The notes: generated by a model from the sequence alone, not told the origin. A stretch of DNA of 64,000 nucleotides from Acidobacterium capsulatum ATCC 51196 (GCF_000022565.1 NC_012483.1:2976001-3040000); one strand, 5' to 3'; positions 43,755 through 53,143 are shown, counted from the stretch's first letter. Translations and numbers: made by a program.

Positions 43755-44985
43755 GGGCCACCTCCTCGTAGATATCCAGCGAGCGGAGCTCCACCACGGG
43801 CACGGGATGATGCAAGCCGACGCCGGGACCGGGCGTTAGCTCCGTGGTTGGCGCTGATATCGGAGCCGTTGATCTACGGACCCTGCGCGGCAAGCCGGCA
43901 TAGTGCGCCGGGTCGATGACCGCCTGGCCCTTGCCTGTGGCCATGCGGTGTTCGGCGATCAGGTCCCGCTGATGAAAGATGCGGATGACGCGCACATCCA
44001 GAGGTTCCCGTACCGCCACGCTCTTGCCGGCATACGCATGCGGCACCGAATAGCGGTTGCCGCGATAACTCAGCAGGCAATCCTTCGCCACCTGGCGATG
44101 GCTGAGGTAACTGGTATCGTAATCCGGCTGGCCGCCGAGTGGCGTCAACCCTTCTCGCGCAAACCGCTCCAGAGGAACCTCGCGCGTGGTTCCATGCACG
44201 CGCCGGTTGGCTTCTTCGCACCACACCAGCGCTTGATGGTTCAACTCCGGCAGGGAATCGAAGCTCGTCCCCGGCCAGAAACTCGACTTGATGTACCGGA
44301 TCGTAGACTCAATCTTGCCCTTCGTCTCCGGCCGGTAAAGATGACAGACCCGCGGCACGAAGCCGTAGTAACTGGCAAAATCCAGCATCTTCGTATGAAA
44401 GCGTGGCTGCCCATCGATGCGGTCCAGCACCACCGTCTTCATGTTGTCGGTCAGCACCGTCGCTGTGACTCCACCGAAATGCCGGAAGGCATGCACCATG
44501 CAGTTGAGAAGTGTCTCCACATCCTGCCGCTGTGTGAACTCCGCGTACTGCATCCGCGACCAGCCCAGCGTCAGCGCAAATCCGTACAGCCGCCTGCCGC
44601 CCCAGTTGCCGAAATGACCCCAGTCCATCTGCGCCTGTTCGCCCGGCTCCGTCTCGAAACGCACAAACGCCCGCTCCCGGTCTTCGCTTCGCCACTCCCG
44701 CACCGTCGTTTTCACTTGCGTGTAACAGCCGTCATAGCCTCACTTGCGCATCTCCATAAATAACCGGCTGGCGTTATGCACGCCCTGCTCCCAGCGCTCC
44801 CGCAGCCAGGGCCGCCAGGGATCGATCTTCCAGCTCTTCGGCTTGCGTTCATACGCCCGCGGCGCTTCCCGCAGGTACTTCCGCACCGTCTTGCGGTCGA
44901 TGCTCAGATGCCGGGCGATCTCCGTCACGCTCCAGCCCTCATGATGCAGCTTCTGTATCTCCATGAAATCCTCCAGTCGCAGCAT
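43738..44985 (-). pseudogene. istA: IstA-type transposase with an in-frame stop codon
   Basis: The helix-turn-helix N-terminus MEIQKLHHEGWSVTEIARHLSIDRKTVRKYL (to 44743) is followed by a TGA at 44740-44742, then GYDGCYTQVKTTVREW continues in the same frame. A single change CGA to TGA explains it. The DDE-type core is intact: QMDWGHFGNW, VLTDNMKTVV and KGKIESTIRYIK, then SYRGNRYSVP. Unless read through, no full transposase is made. Confidence 0.9.
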
Positions 44986-45078
44986 CCTTCATCCTCCCGG
45001 ATCAGAATGCCGCCGCTCGGCCTACACCGGGGATTTTTCAAACGCCACTTTTGAGGATTATTCAGACGGCGCTAACAG

Positions 45079-46041
45079 ACGAATTTCCTCGGCTTCTCCT
45101 ACGGGTTCCGGCCCGGACGCAGCCAGCATCAAGCGCTGGATGCTCTGTGGTGCGGGCTCGACGGGAGACGTGTGAACTGGGTGCTGGACCTGGACGTGCG
45201 CAGCTTCTTTGATACGCTGTCGCACGCATGGCTGGTCCAATTCCTCCAGCACCGGATAGCGGACCGGCGCGTCGTGCGTCTCATCCAGAAATGGCTGAAC
45301 GCGGGCGTGCTGGAAGAGGGTAAGCGAACGCAGGTGGAGATGGGTTCTCCGCAGGGCGGAAGTGCATCGCCACTGCTGGCGAATCTCTACCTCCATTACG
45401 TCTTCGATCTCTGGGTTCAAACATGGCGTCAAAAGCGTGCGCACGGCGAGGTGATCGTGGTGCGTTACGCCGATGACATCGTGGTCGGGTTCGAGTTCAA
45501 AGACGAGGCCGAACGGTTCTGGTTAGAACTGAAAGAGCGAATGGAAAAGTTCCAACTGGAGCTGCACCCGGAGAAGACGCGACTGATCGAGTTCGGACGC
45601 CATGCGGCGGCCAATCGAAAGCGTGCCGGTCTGGGTAAACCGGAGACCTTTTCCTTCCTCGGCTTCACGCATATCTGCGGGAAGACGAAGAGGGGAAGGT
45701 TCATGGTGCTTCGGCAGACAGTTCGCAAGCGCATGCAGGCGACGTTGCAGCGGATCAAGACCGAGTTGCGACAACGCATGCATGACCCTGTTCCTGAAGT
45801 TGGCGAGTGGTTGAAATCCGTCGTGGGCGGGCATATTCGATACTTCGGAGTGCCGGGCAACCGGTATGCTCTGGCCCACTTCCGCCTCACGGTCAGTCGT
45901 CTCTGGCAGCGCGCTCTCACGCGGCGAAGTCAGAAAGGACGTGTGCCGTGGGAGCGGATGCAACGGCTCATCCGCCGCTGGCTTCCTCCGGCCCATATCT
46001 ATCATCCCTATCCCTCGCGCCGTCTGCGCGTCATCACCTGA
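45079..46041 (+). pseudogene. ltrA: Group II intron reverse transcriptase, 5'-truncated, active site intact
   Basis: Begins inside the RT at NFLGFSYGFRPGRSQHQALDALWCGL directly after the IS21 end and runs to the normal stop. Unlike the first copy it keeps the catalytic motif VVRYADDIVVGFEF, plus GSPQGGSASPLLANLYL, FLGFTHICGKTKRG and the maturase end HDPVPEVGEWLKSVVGGHIRYFGVPGN. The two RTs are very similar but differ at scattered codons, so the copies are not a recent duplication. The first domains and ribosome site are missing. Confidence 0.88.
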
Positions 46042-46046
46042 GGCAA

Positions 46047-46079
46047 GAGCCGGATGCGGGAAATCCGCCCGTCCGGATC
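46047..46079 (+). ncRNA. Group II intron domain V, copy 2
   Basis: GAGCCGGATGCGGG-AAA-TCCGCCCGTCCGGATC. It differs from copy 1 by a compensated base pair in the stem. Confidence 0.85.
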
Positions 46080-46133
46080 TGTGCGGGGGGTACGGCGAAA
46101 GCCGTATCCCTACCGCGACGTTGCGTCAATCCC

Positions 46134-46196
46134 GTGCGCAAGCACGGAACCGGCAAGGTGTAGCGAATGCAAGAGTCGTACGGTGAGGGCCTAGCC
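46134..46196 (+). mobile_element. Group II intron 5' fragment (third copy)
   Basis: 63 bases identical to 40072-40134 (GTGCGCAAGCACGG... to GAGGGCCTAGCC), with the same 11-base 5' exon GCGTCAATCCC in front, then loss of similarity at CGCATATC. A remnant of another insertion or of a recombination between copies. Confidence 0.85.
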
Positions 46197-46266
46197 CGCA
46201 TATCTCACAGGTGGACTGTTGAAGAGGAGAGTCAGCGGGCTGAGCTGGCCCCTTGGTTTAGTCCGG

Positions 46267-47205
46267 TTAAGTGAGAGCACTCGCGGTTGAGTTTAGCAGC
46301 GATGGATTATCGCCGCAGTCGGGGCTGTGCGGATGTGGGAAGCGCGTAGCGGTTTCCACATCCGCACAGCCCCTGCGAAATTCCTCCGGGGTCAGATATC
46401 CGAGCGAGCTGTGAGGGCGTACCCAATTGTAATCAATCCGCCAGCTTTCGATGGTTTGCCGAGCATCGTCCAGCATCAGGAACCAGTGTTCGTTCAGGCA
46501 CTCCTCGCGGAACTTGCCGTGGAACGATTCGATGTAGCCGTTCTCCATCGGGAGACCGGGCGTGATGAAGTGCAGCGTAACCTGGTTCTTGTAAGCCCAC
46601 TGGTCCAGCAGCTTCGAAGTGAACTCCGTCCCATGATCGATGACGATCCGCTCGGGCAGTCCGCGTTCCAGGCGGAGTCTCTCCAAAACGCGGACCACGC
46701 GCAGCGCCGGCAGGGATGTATCGACCTCGATGGCCAGCATCTCCCGCGTGTATGCATCCTCGATCGACAGAGTGCGCAGCTTGCGGCCGTTGGCCAGAGC
46801 ATCGTGCAGGAAATCCATCGTCCAGGTCTCGTTCAGCCGAGTGGGCGGCAACAGCGGCACCCGCGCCTGGGCGCAGACCCTCCGTCGGCGTCGCCTCCGT
46901 CGCACCACCAGCTTCTCCTCCACGTAGATCCGGTACACCCGCTTGCTGTTCACCTTCCAGCCCTCCCGCTTCAACAAAATGTGCAGCCGCCGGTAGCCCC
47001 AGCGCCGCCGCTCGTCGGCCAACTCCCGCAACCGCTTGCGCAGCTTCTCGTTGGCAGCCTCGTATCGACTGGCCCGCGGCCGATACCGCACCATCGCGCG
47101 CACGACTTCCAATTGCCCACAGGCCCGCCGCTCCGAAGACTTCGTTGCCTCACGAAAGACCCGAACGGCTTCTCGCTCCGCCTGTGGGCCTACCACTTTT
47201 TTGAC
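46267..47205 (-). CDS. IS3-family transposase OrfB (catalytic part)
   Basis: DDE integrase-core transposase, about 312 residues, read after a -1 frameshift from orfA. Motifs: WGYRRLHILLKREGW, the first Asp in TWTMDFLHDAL, the second in IVIDHGTEFTS, Glu in GYIESFHGKFREECLN, and the end YNWVRPHSSLGYLTPEEF. The frame has no start codon of its own at the right place. The slippery AAAAAAG lies at 47202-47196, giving an OrfAB fusion. The 3' end of the gene holds an 18-bp inverted repeat (46322-46372). Confidence 0.9.
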   Translation of the reverse strand, partial: VKKVVGPQAEREAVRVFREATKSSERRACGQLEVVRAMVRYRPRASRYEAANEKLRKRLRELADERRRWGYRRLHILLKREGWKVNSKRVYRIYVEEKLVVRRRRRRRRVCAQARVPLLPPTRLNETWTMDFLHDALANGRKLRTLSIEDAYTREMLAIEVDTSLPALRVVRVLERLRLERGLPERIVIDHGTEFTSKLLDQWAYKNQVTLHFITPGLPMENGYIESFHGKFREECLNEHWFLMLDDARQTIESWRIDYNWVRPHSSLGYLTPEEFRRGCADVETATRFPHPHSPDCGDNPSLLNSTASALT

Positions 47206-47456
47206 AGCACCGCCTTGAAGCCCACAATATCCAGCGCCTGCTCGGCCACCAACTGCTTCAGCTTGCGGTTCTCCTCTTCCAGATGCCGCAGCCGCTGCGC
47301 ATCGCTGACCTCCAGGCCGCCGTACTTCGCCTTCCAGCGATAGAACGTCTGCTGGCTGATCCCATGCTTGCGGCATAGCTCCGCTGTATCGAGCCCTGCT
47401 TCGGACTCCTTCAGAACTCCTACAATCTGCTCTTCTGTGTACCGGCTCTTCTTCAT
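47190..47456 (-). CDS. IS3-family transposase OrfA (helix-turn-helix)
   Basis: 88 residues beginning MKKSRYTEEQIVGVLKESEAGLDTAELCRKHGISQQTFYRWKAKYGGL, the IS3/IS407-type N-terminus. A leucine-zipper-like EEENRKLKQLVAEQALDI follows. An AGGAG site lies upstream. Its stop TAG comes 4 bases after the slippery AAAAAAG. Confidence 0.92.
   Translation of the reverse strand: MKKSRYTEEQIVGVLKESEAGLDTAELCRKHGISQQTFYRWKAKYGGLEVSDAQRLRHLEEENRKLKQLVAEQALDIVGFKAVLSKKW
47196..47202 (-). promoter_or_regulatory. Programmed -1 frameshift site (A6G)
   Basis: Minus strand reads TCAAAAAAGTGG. OrfA reads A-AAA-AAG, and slipping back by one base continues into orfB. The classic site for producing the IS3 OrfAB transposase. 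Confidence 0.8.
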
Positions 47457-47539
47457 CCGTTCTCCTCGTCGGCCTCCAACTGCTGGCCTTCATTATCGGA
47501 GAACTCTCACAACCTGTGGACTAATCGGAGGGGTGCAGC

Positions 47540-47911
47540 TCACACCTGCGTGGAACCGACATATTTGTCCAGCGCGCCCTCAACGACCGCGCGCAGCTTC
47601 CTGGGACGCGCAGCGCTGATCTCCCCACGCTTCGCCCGCGCCTCCTGCGTCAGCAGATACTCTCTGCCCACCTCGCGAAACGGATGGTTGAACACCGGAA
47701 CGTCATGCTTGATCCGAAAGCGAATATCCGCATCCTGGTCAAAGGCCCGTTCCCGCGCCACATCGATGTCGGTCGTTTTGAGCGAAACCGTCTTGTAGCG
47801 GTCAGCCTTCGGCATCTTCATGCGGCAATACCACATGCGATGGTCCACATCGCCGCGCCGAAAGAGGATCAGCCCCGGCTTGAGTTCCGTTTTGTCGGTG
47901 ACGAATGCCAT
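47540..47911 (-). pseudogene. Tyrosine integrase N-terminal fragment
   Basis: 123 residues from MAFVTDKTELKPGLILFRRGDVDHRMWYCRMKMPKADRYKTVSLKTTDIDVARERAFDQDADIRFR. This resembles the arm-binding and start of the core-binding part of site-specific recombinases that take whole-organism islands into the chromosome. It ends at the IS3 element edge; the catalytic domain with R-H-R-Y residues is gone. It lies at the right end of the presumed island next to repeats CTGTGCAG-type (47938-48006). The direct role as island integrase is inferred. Confidence 0.65.
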
Positions 47912-47987
47912 ATTCGCCTCCCTCATTTGGACGCGTTCTGTGCAGATTCCGTGTAGGAATTTTTCGCAAGTCGTTGAATTTAGGTTT

Positions 47988-48006
47988 CTGTGCAGGACTC
48001 GTGCAG
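47988..48006. repeat. Candidate integrase-site direct repeat, right
   Basis: CTGTGCAGGACTCGTGCAG, nearly the same as 29112-29130. A weaker third copy lies at 47938-47956. All are directly repeated and lie near the integrase fragment start. Confidence 0.5.
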
Positions 48007-48070
48007 TAATTATCAAAATACTATGTCTATTACTGCCAGTTATTTACGATGTAATTGTCATCCCGGCCAA

Positions 48071-48525
48071 ACCAAGTGCACCGGGGTCCCCACGAACAGG
48101 TCCTCGTTCGTGGGGTGGCGAGTGGAGGGACCTGCATTCCCATCCCGAACTCCACCCCCACTCGCGATGCGTCATTCTGAGCTGCGAAGCGGCGAAGAAT
48201 CCCGGCGATGCCTCCATCCCGGATGCTGTCGCAAGTTTCTCCCAGCATCCCCCGCCACGCCCCTCCCGGCGTCCGCAGCGAGCACGCCCCACAACTGACC
48301 ACTGGGGACTGACAACTGACAACTGACAACTGGCAACTGGCAACTGGCAACTGACAACTGACAACAGACCACCCGTTTGCCCGCTCCTCTGAGCGTCCGC
48401 TACACTGGCATGTCACCTGTTTTTGCTTGTTCTGCGCGGTCTTTCCGCGTGCATTTTGGTCTGCGGTCTCTACTTACAGCACTTTTTAATCCACTGAACA
48501 GGAAGCGTTCTGCCGGAAATTCCCT
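48071..48525. repeat. Gene-free repeat block before sucC with heptamer array
   Basis: Holds GAACAGGTCCTCGTTC and GGACCTGCATTCC-type elements, then CGTCATTCTGAGC...GAAGAATCCCGGCGATGC, TTTCTCCCAGCATCCCCC and GCCCCACAACTG. A tandem array of TGACAAC and TGGCAAC heptamers follows (about 48289-48365). The order equals 27560-27791. The stretch from about 48400 to 48525 should hold the sucCD promoter, but no clear boxes are seen. Confidence 0.75.
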
Positions 48526-49698
<1,173 letters not shown>

Positions 49699-49701
<3 letters not shown>

Positions 49702-49738
49702 CTATTAGCTTCTAGCCCTTGGCCTTTAGCTGTTAGCC
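49699..49738. repeat. AGCT-rich repeat, left flank of the four-helix-bundle cassette
   Basis: TAGCTATTAGCTTCTAGCCC... Shares TAGCTTCTAGC in inverted orientation with 50107-50117. Begins with the sucC stop codon. Confidence 0.7.
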
Positions 49739-49746
49739 AAAATACA

Positions 49747-50109
49747 ATGGCGCAGAATTTTCAAGAGCTTTTGGTATGGTAACGCGCGATGGAAATGACG
49801 GTCGCTGTTTATGAGTTCAGCCGGTCATTTCCTCGCGACGAACTCTACGGATTGACTTCCCAACTGCGAAGGGCCGCGGTTTCGGTCGCAAGTAACATCG
49901 CCGAGGGAAGAGGACGGCTGTCAGACGGCGAGTTCCGGCAGTTTCTCGGCCTCGCACAAGGATCAAATTATGAGGTTCAAACCCAGCTTCTTGTCGCAAA
50001 GCGGTTGAAGATGGGGGAGCCGGAACAATTACGCAAAGCTGAGTCTCTAAGTCTGGAGACAGGGAAGATGCTCAGCGGATTGATCGCTTCGCTCGGTGCT
50101 AAGAGCTAG
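49747..50109 (+). pseudogene. Four-helix-bundle protein (23S rRNA IVS-type) with early stop codon
   Basis: The family (TIGR02436-like, also called S23 or IVS proteins) normally starts MAQNFxELLVWQRAM. Here ATG at 49747 gives MAQNFQELLVW and then TAA at 49780-49782 where a Gln codon (CAA) is expected. The frame continues unbroken as RAMEMTVAVYEFSRSFPRDELYGLTSQLRRAAVSVASNIAEGRGR... to 50109. A shorter product from the ATG at 49789 (106 residues) is possible. The function is unknown in general. It sits between sucC and sucD, flanked by inverted AGCT-rich repeats. Confidence 0.85.
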
Positions 50110-50129
50110 AAGCTAGGAGCTAAAAGCTT
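50098..50129. repeat. AGCT-rich repeat, right flank, supplies the sucD ribosome site
   Basis: GCTAAGAGCTAGAAGCTAGG followed by AGCTAAAAGCTT. The TAG at 50107-50109 ends the small gene. The AGGAG inside it (50115-50119) is the only plausible ribosome site for sucD (ATG at 50130). Confidence 0.7.
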
Positions 50130-51005
50130 ATGGCTGTACTGGTAAATAAAGAAACCCGACTCATCGTCCAAGGAATTACCGGCAAGGAAGGCACCTTCCA
50201 CGCGAAGGGTTGCGCCGAGTACGGAACCAAGGTCGTCGGCGGTGTCACGCCCGGCAAGGGCGGCACCACGCATGAGGGCTGGCCGGTGTTTGACACCGTG
50301 CAGAAGGCCGTCGAAGAAACCGGCGCCAACGCCACCGTCATCTTCGTGCCGCCGCCGTTCGCGGCTGACGCCATTCTCGAAGCCAATGAGGCTGGCCTGC
50401 CCCTCATCATCTGCATCACCGAGGGCATCCCCGTCAATGACATGGTCAAGGTCTGGAGCGTGCTCAAGCACTCCAAATCCACCCTCGTCGGCCCCAACTG
50501 CCCCGGCGTCATCTCGCCCGGTAAGGCCAAAATCGGCATCATGCCCGGCCGCATTCATAAGGAAGGCAACGTCGGCATCGTCTCCCGCTCGGGCACGCTG
50601 ACCTACGAGGCCGTTTACCAGCTCACGCAGCGCGGCATCGGCCAGTCCACCGCCATCGGCATCGGCGGCGACCCCATCATCGGCACCACCCACGTAGACG
50701 CTCTCAAGCTGCTCAACGAAGACTCCGAAACCGAGGCCATCATCCTCATCGGTGAAATCGGCGGCACCGCCGAAGAAACCGCTGCGGAGTACGTCAGGAA
50801 CCACGTCAAGAAGCCGGTCGTCGGCTTCATCGCCGGTCAAACCGCGCCTCCGGGCCGCCGCATGGGCCACGCCGGAGCCATCATCTCCGGCGGACAGGGC
50901 ACTGCCGCCGAAAAGATGAAGGCGCTCACCGCCGCCGGCATCCACGTTGTCCAGTCGCCGGCCGAAATCGGCGAAACCGTCGCCCGCGTCATCGGCAAAG
51001 CATAA
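50130..51005 (+). CDS. sucD: Succinyl-CoA synthetase alpha subunit
   Basis: 291 residues, normal length. CoA-binding Rossmann domain [55 protein letters not shown], and the phosphorylated His in [36 protein letters not shown] is the dimer region. Together with sucC it forms the TCA enzyme. A good terminator follows. Confidence 0.96.
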   Translation: MAVLVNKETRLIVQGITGKEGTFHAKGCAEYGTKVVGGVTPGKGGTTHEGWPVFDTVQKAVEETGANATVIFVPPPFAADAILEANEAGLPLIICITEGIPVNDMVKVWSVLKHSKSTLVGPNCPGVISPGKAKIGIMPGRIHKEGNVGIVSRSGTLTYEAVYQLTQRGIGQSTAIGIGGDPIIGTTHVDALKLLNEDSETEAIILIGEIGGTAEETAAEYVRNHVKKPVVGFIAGQTAPPGRRMGHAGAIISGGQGTAAEKMKALTAAGIHVVQSPAEIGETVARVIGKA

Positions 51006-51025
51006 TTCCGTTCAAGAAGCCCCTC

Positions 51026-51062
51026 AAAGGCACTTTGGCTCTCATGTCAAAGTGCCTTTTTA
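51026..51062 (+). terminator. Rho-independent terminator after sucD
   Basis: AAAGGCACTTTG (51026-51037), a 10-base loop, then CAAAGTGCCTTT followed by TTATT. A textbook stem plus T-run, 20 bases after the stop. Confidence 0.92.
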
Positions 51063-51077
51063 TTGCACTCGAAGCCG

Positions 51078-51116
51078 ATGTACATGATTAACATTATAGG
51101 TGTACATTAAAGTACA
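51078..51116 (+). promoter_or_regulatory. Candidate antitoxin operator, GTAC palindromes
   Basis: ATGTACAT (51078-51085, perfect) and TGTAC-ATTAAA-GTACA (51101-51116). The latter overlaps the first base of the antitoxin start codon. Typical place for autoregulation by a toxin-antitoxin complex. Confidence 0.55.
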
Positions 51117-51361
51117 TGGAAGTCCCCATCACTAAATTCCGCCATGACCTCTTTGACCTCGTCCAGCAGGCGATGGAAGGCAACGAAGTCTGGGTCCGCT
51201 ACAAGGGCCGCCGCTTCCGCATCGCGCCAGAGGGTAGCGTGGGCAGCCGCATCTCGCGCGTCACTCCTCTGCAGGTGCTCAATCCCGAAGCCTCGCCCGA
51301 GGAGCCGGCCCTGCTCGAAGAGATGACCCGCGCCTGGGAGAAGGACTGGTCCGCTCTGTGA
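51116..51361 (+). CDS. Antitoxin of a PIN-type module
   Basis: 81 residues. The N-terminus MEVPITKFRHDLFDLVQQAMEGNEVWVRYKGRRFRIAPE follows the Phd/YefM-like antitoxin pattern (start strand, xxFR-xLxxLVxxAxxG, then a strand). The C-terminal acidic helix ([21 protein letters not shown]) is expected to bind the toxin. It overlaps the toxin start by four bases (GTGA). The palindromes just upstream probably bind this protein. Confidence 0.82.
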   Translation: MEVPITKFRHDLFDLVQQAMEGNEVWVRYKGRRFRIAPEGSVGSRISRVTPLQVLNPEASPEEPALLEEMTRAWEKDWSAL

Positions 51362-51738
51362 TTGCCTACCTCGACACGAATGTCGTGGTCTGGCTGGCAC
51401 AGGGCGACCTCAGCCGCATCTCCGCCCCCGCTCTGGCCGTTCTTGAGGAAGCGGACCTGCGCATCTCTCCCATGGTGCTCATTGAGCTTGAATACCTCCA
51501 CGAAGTGCGCCGGATACTCCTCTCCTCCCGTGAAATTCTGCTGAAAATCGAGCACGAGCTGGGCGTCGAGGTCTGCAATCTCTCCTTCCCGCGCGTCGCT
51601 CAGGTCGTTCTCGACGAAAAGTGGACCCGCGACCCCTTTGATCGCACCATCGTGGCCCACGCCAAAGCCAACGGCCTGGCATCTCTCGTCACAGCCGACG
51701 AAGAGATCAGAAAGCACTATCCCAAAGCCGTCTGGTAA
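51358..51738 (+). CDS. PIN-domain toxin, VapC-like
   Basis: 126 residues from a GTG at 51358-51360. PIN acidic residues: [12 protein letters not shown] (first Asp), [11 protein letters not shown] (Glu), [18 protein letters not shown] (two Asps) and LVTADEEI. VapC-type PIN toxins cut tRNA or rRNA (family knowledge). The target here is unknown. It overlaps the antitoxin gene. Confidence 0.9.
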   Translation: MIAYLDTNVVVWLAQGDLSRISAPALAVLEEADLRISPMVLIELEYLHEVRRILLSSREILLKIEHELGVEVCNLSFPRVAQVVLDEKWTRDPFDRTIVAHAKANGLASLVTADEEIRKHYPKAVW

Positions 51739-51800
51739 CCAATCGCGGCCTTCTCTCGCATACACTGGTACTAACGCATTTTTTTCAAGGAGAACCCCAG

Positions 51801-52217
51801 GTGTCCCAACGCACCTTCAGCATCATCAAGCCAGACGCGGTCCGCAAGGGCCACACCGGAGCCATCCTCGCCGAGATCGAGAAGGCCGGTTTCAAGATCG
51901 TCGCCATCAAGAAAGTCTCCATCTCCAAGGCGCAGGCCGAGGGCTTCTATTACGTGCACAAAGAGCGTCCCTTCTTCGGCTCGCTGACTGACTTCATGTC
52001 CTCCGGCCCCATCTTCCCCATGGTGCTTGAGAAGGACAACGCCATCGCCGACCTCCGCAAGCTCATGGGCGCCACCAACCCGGCCAACGCCGAGGAAGGC
52101 ACCATCCGCAAGAAGTTCGCTGGCTCCATCGAAGAGAACGCCATCCACGGCTCCGACGCCGAAGAGACCGCCGCCTTTGAAATCGGCTACTTCTTCGCCG
52201 GCTGCGAACTGGTCTAG
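51801..52217 (+). CDS. ndk: Nucleoside diphosphate kinase
   Basis: Balances nucleoside triphosphates; 138 residues, usual length. The GTG start is chosen because AAGGAG lies 8 bases upstream and [18 protein letters not shown] is the family start. Active-site His in [20 protein letters not shown]. Looks complete and ordinary. Confidence 0.95.
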   Translation: MSQRTFSIIKPDAVRKGHTGAILAEIEKAGFKIVAIKKVSISKAQAEGFYYVHKERPFFGSLTDFMSSGPIFPMVLEKDNAIADLRKLMGATNPANAEEGTIRKKFAGSIEENAIHGSDAEETAAFEIGYFFAGCELV

Positions 52218-52254
52218 CCTCCCATCCTCGTCCGCCTTGCGCGGGCACAGCTTC

Positions 52255-52278
52255 GGGCGCTGCGAAAACGTAGCGCCC
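52255..52278 (+). terminator. Hairpin after ndk
   Basis: GGGCGCTGCG-AAAA-CGTAGCGCCC, a 10-bp stem including one G-T pair with a tetraloop, followed by GTTCTGTTT. About 38 bases after the ndk stop. Confidence 0.75.
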
Positions 52279-52351
52279 GTTCTGTTTGTGCCGTCACACG
52301 CGCCCGCACTCTCGCGCAACGCGACTTGCCGGCTCACATCCAACAGGTGCC

Positions 52352-53143
52352 ATGACTGACCATCTCTCGACTCTGCAAAACCGCATTCAACCCTACCGCG
52401 CGCAACTGGCCGAGCACCCGCTTTACGCCTCGCTCGAGACACTCGAAGACCTCCGCCTGCTCATGCAGTCGCACGTCTTCGCGGTCTGGGACTTCATGTC
52501 CCTCCTCAAGTCTCTGCAGCGCACTCTCACCTCGGTCGACGTGCCCTGGCAGCCCACCGCCGATGCCGCCGCCCGCCGCTTTGTCAATGAGATCGTCCTC
52601 GGCGAAGAGAGCGACCACCACAACGGCCGCACCTTCAGCCACTTTGAGCTTTACCTTGAGGCCATGCAGCAAAGCGGAGCCGGCACGCGTCCCGTGCAGA
52701 GCTTCATCTCAGCCCTGCGCGCCGGGCAAAGCGTCGAACAGGCCCTTTCCTTCACGCCCGTTCCCGCCGCGGCCGCGAACTTTGTGCGCAGCACCTTCGC
52801 GGTGATCGAGGCCGGCTCCTTGCCCGCCATCGCCGCCGCCTTCACCTTCGGGCGCGAAGACCTCATCCCCGACATGTTCCGCGGCTTCGTGCGCGAGCTG
52901 AACGCCACAAAGCCCGGCCAGGTCGAAACCTTCCTCTTCTACCTTGAGCGCCACATCGAGCTTGACGGAGACGATCACGGCCCGCTGGCCCTGCGCCTCA
53001 TCCAGTCCCTTTGCGCCGACGACGCCACCCGCTGGCAAGAGGCCACCCACGCGGCAGAGGCCGCGCTCAAGGCCCGCCTCGCCCTCTGGGACGCCATCTA
53101 CGCCGAGGTCATCACCCGCCAATACGCCCCCGTCGCCTCCTAG
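52352..53143 (+). CDS. DUF3050 family protein (heme-oxygenase-like fold)
   Basis: 263 residues from the ATG at 52352 (MTDHLSTLQNRIQ). The sequences LYASLETLEDLRLLMQSHVFAVWDFMSLLKSLQR, EIVLGEESDHH, AGSLPAIAAAFTFGREDLIPDMFRGFV and FLFYLERHIELDGDDHGPLAL are typical of DUF3050. This family has a heme-oxygenase-like helical bundle with conserved His/Asp/Glu residues that can bind metal. Activity not known. Confidence 0.82.
   Translation: MTDHLSTLQNRIQPYRAQLAEHPLYASLETLEDLRLLMQSHVFAVWDFMSLLKSLQRTLTSVDVPWQPTADAAARRFVNEIVLGEESDHHNGRTFSHFELYLEAMQQSGAGTRPVQSFISALRAGQSVEQALSFTPVPAAAANFVRSTFAVIEAGSLPAIAAAFTFGREDLIPDMFRGFVRELNATKPGQVETFLFYLERHIELDGDDHGPLALRLIQSLCADDATRWQEATHAAEAALKARLALWDAIYAEVITRQYAPVAS

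Larger units (their letters stand above)
42826..45077 (-). mobile_element. IS21-family insertion sequence (about 2.25 kb)
   Basis: The ends run TGTCAACGCCGTTTGAAAATTCC on the left and, in reverse, TGTTAGCGCCGTCTGAATAATCC on the right. Both have a second inner repeat GGCGTTTGAAAA(A/T)TCCCC about 30 bases in. Contains istA (with a nonsense codon) and istB. No target-site duplication is found, and the two flanks belong to unrelated sequences (primase fragment and intron RT). A deletion or rearrangement must have followed insertion. Confidence 0.88.
45078..46119 (+). mobile_element. Group II intron, 5'-truncated copy
   Basis: The 3' 1.04 kb of a close relative of the copy at 40072-42031, cut off by the IS21 right end at 45077. 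It retains most of the RT, domain V (46047-46079) and the end TACCGCGAC. Immediately after the 3' end there are 14 bases (GTTGCGTCAATCCC) and then a new intron 5' end. Confidence 0.85.
46258..47524 (-). mobile_element. IS3-family insertion sequence (about 1.27 kb)
   Basis: Two overlapping genes, orfA and orfB, with an A6G slippery run. The presumed ends share TTAGTCC-x-GGTT-x-GTGAGAG in inverted orientation (near 46257-46285 and 47495-47524); exact limits are uncertain. No direct target repeat found. Its right end abuts the truncated integrase fragment. Confidence 0.8.
29041..48070. mobile_element. Probable genomic island of about 19 kb
   Basis: Bounded by the same 15 bases TGTCATCCCGGCCAA at 29041-29055 and 48056-48070. 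Those bases belong to a dispersed repeat, so they could also match by chance. Just inside each end is a second direct repeat, CTGTGCAGG-x5-GTGCAG-like (29112-29130 and 47988-48006, 17 of 19 bases equal). An integrase fragment lies at the right end. The inside has visibly lower GC in its first 10 kb and a dense pile of IS elements and introns in the second half. The region outside is housekeeping genes. Confidence 0.6.

Noticed and set aside
48289-48365. Heptamer array considered as a CRISPR array
   Set aside because: Units are 7 bases with no unique spacers and no cas genes anywhere; it is a simple tandem repeat.
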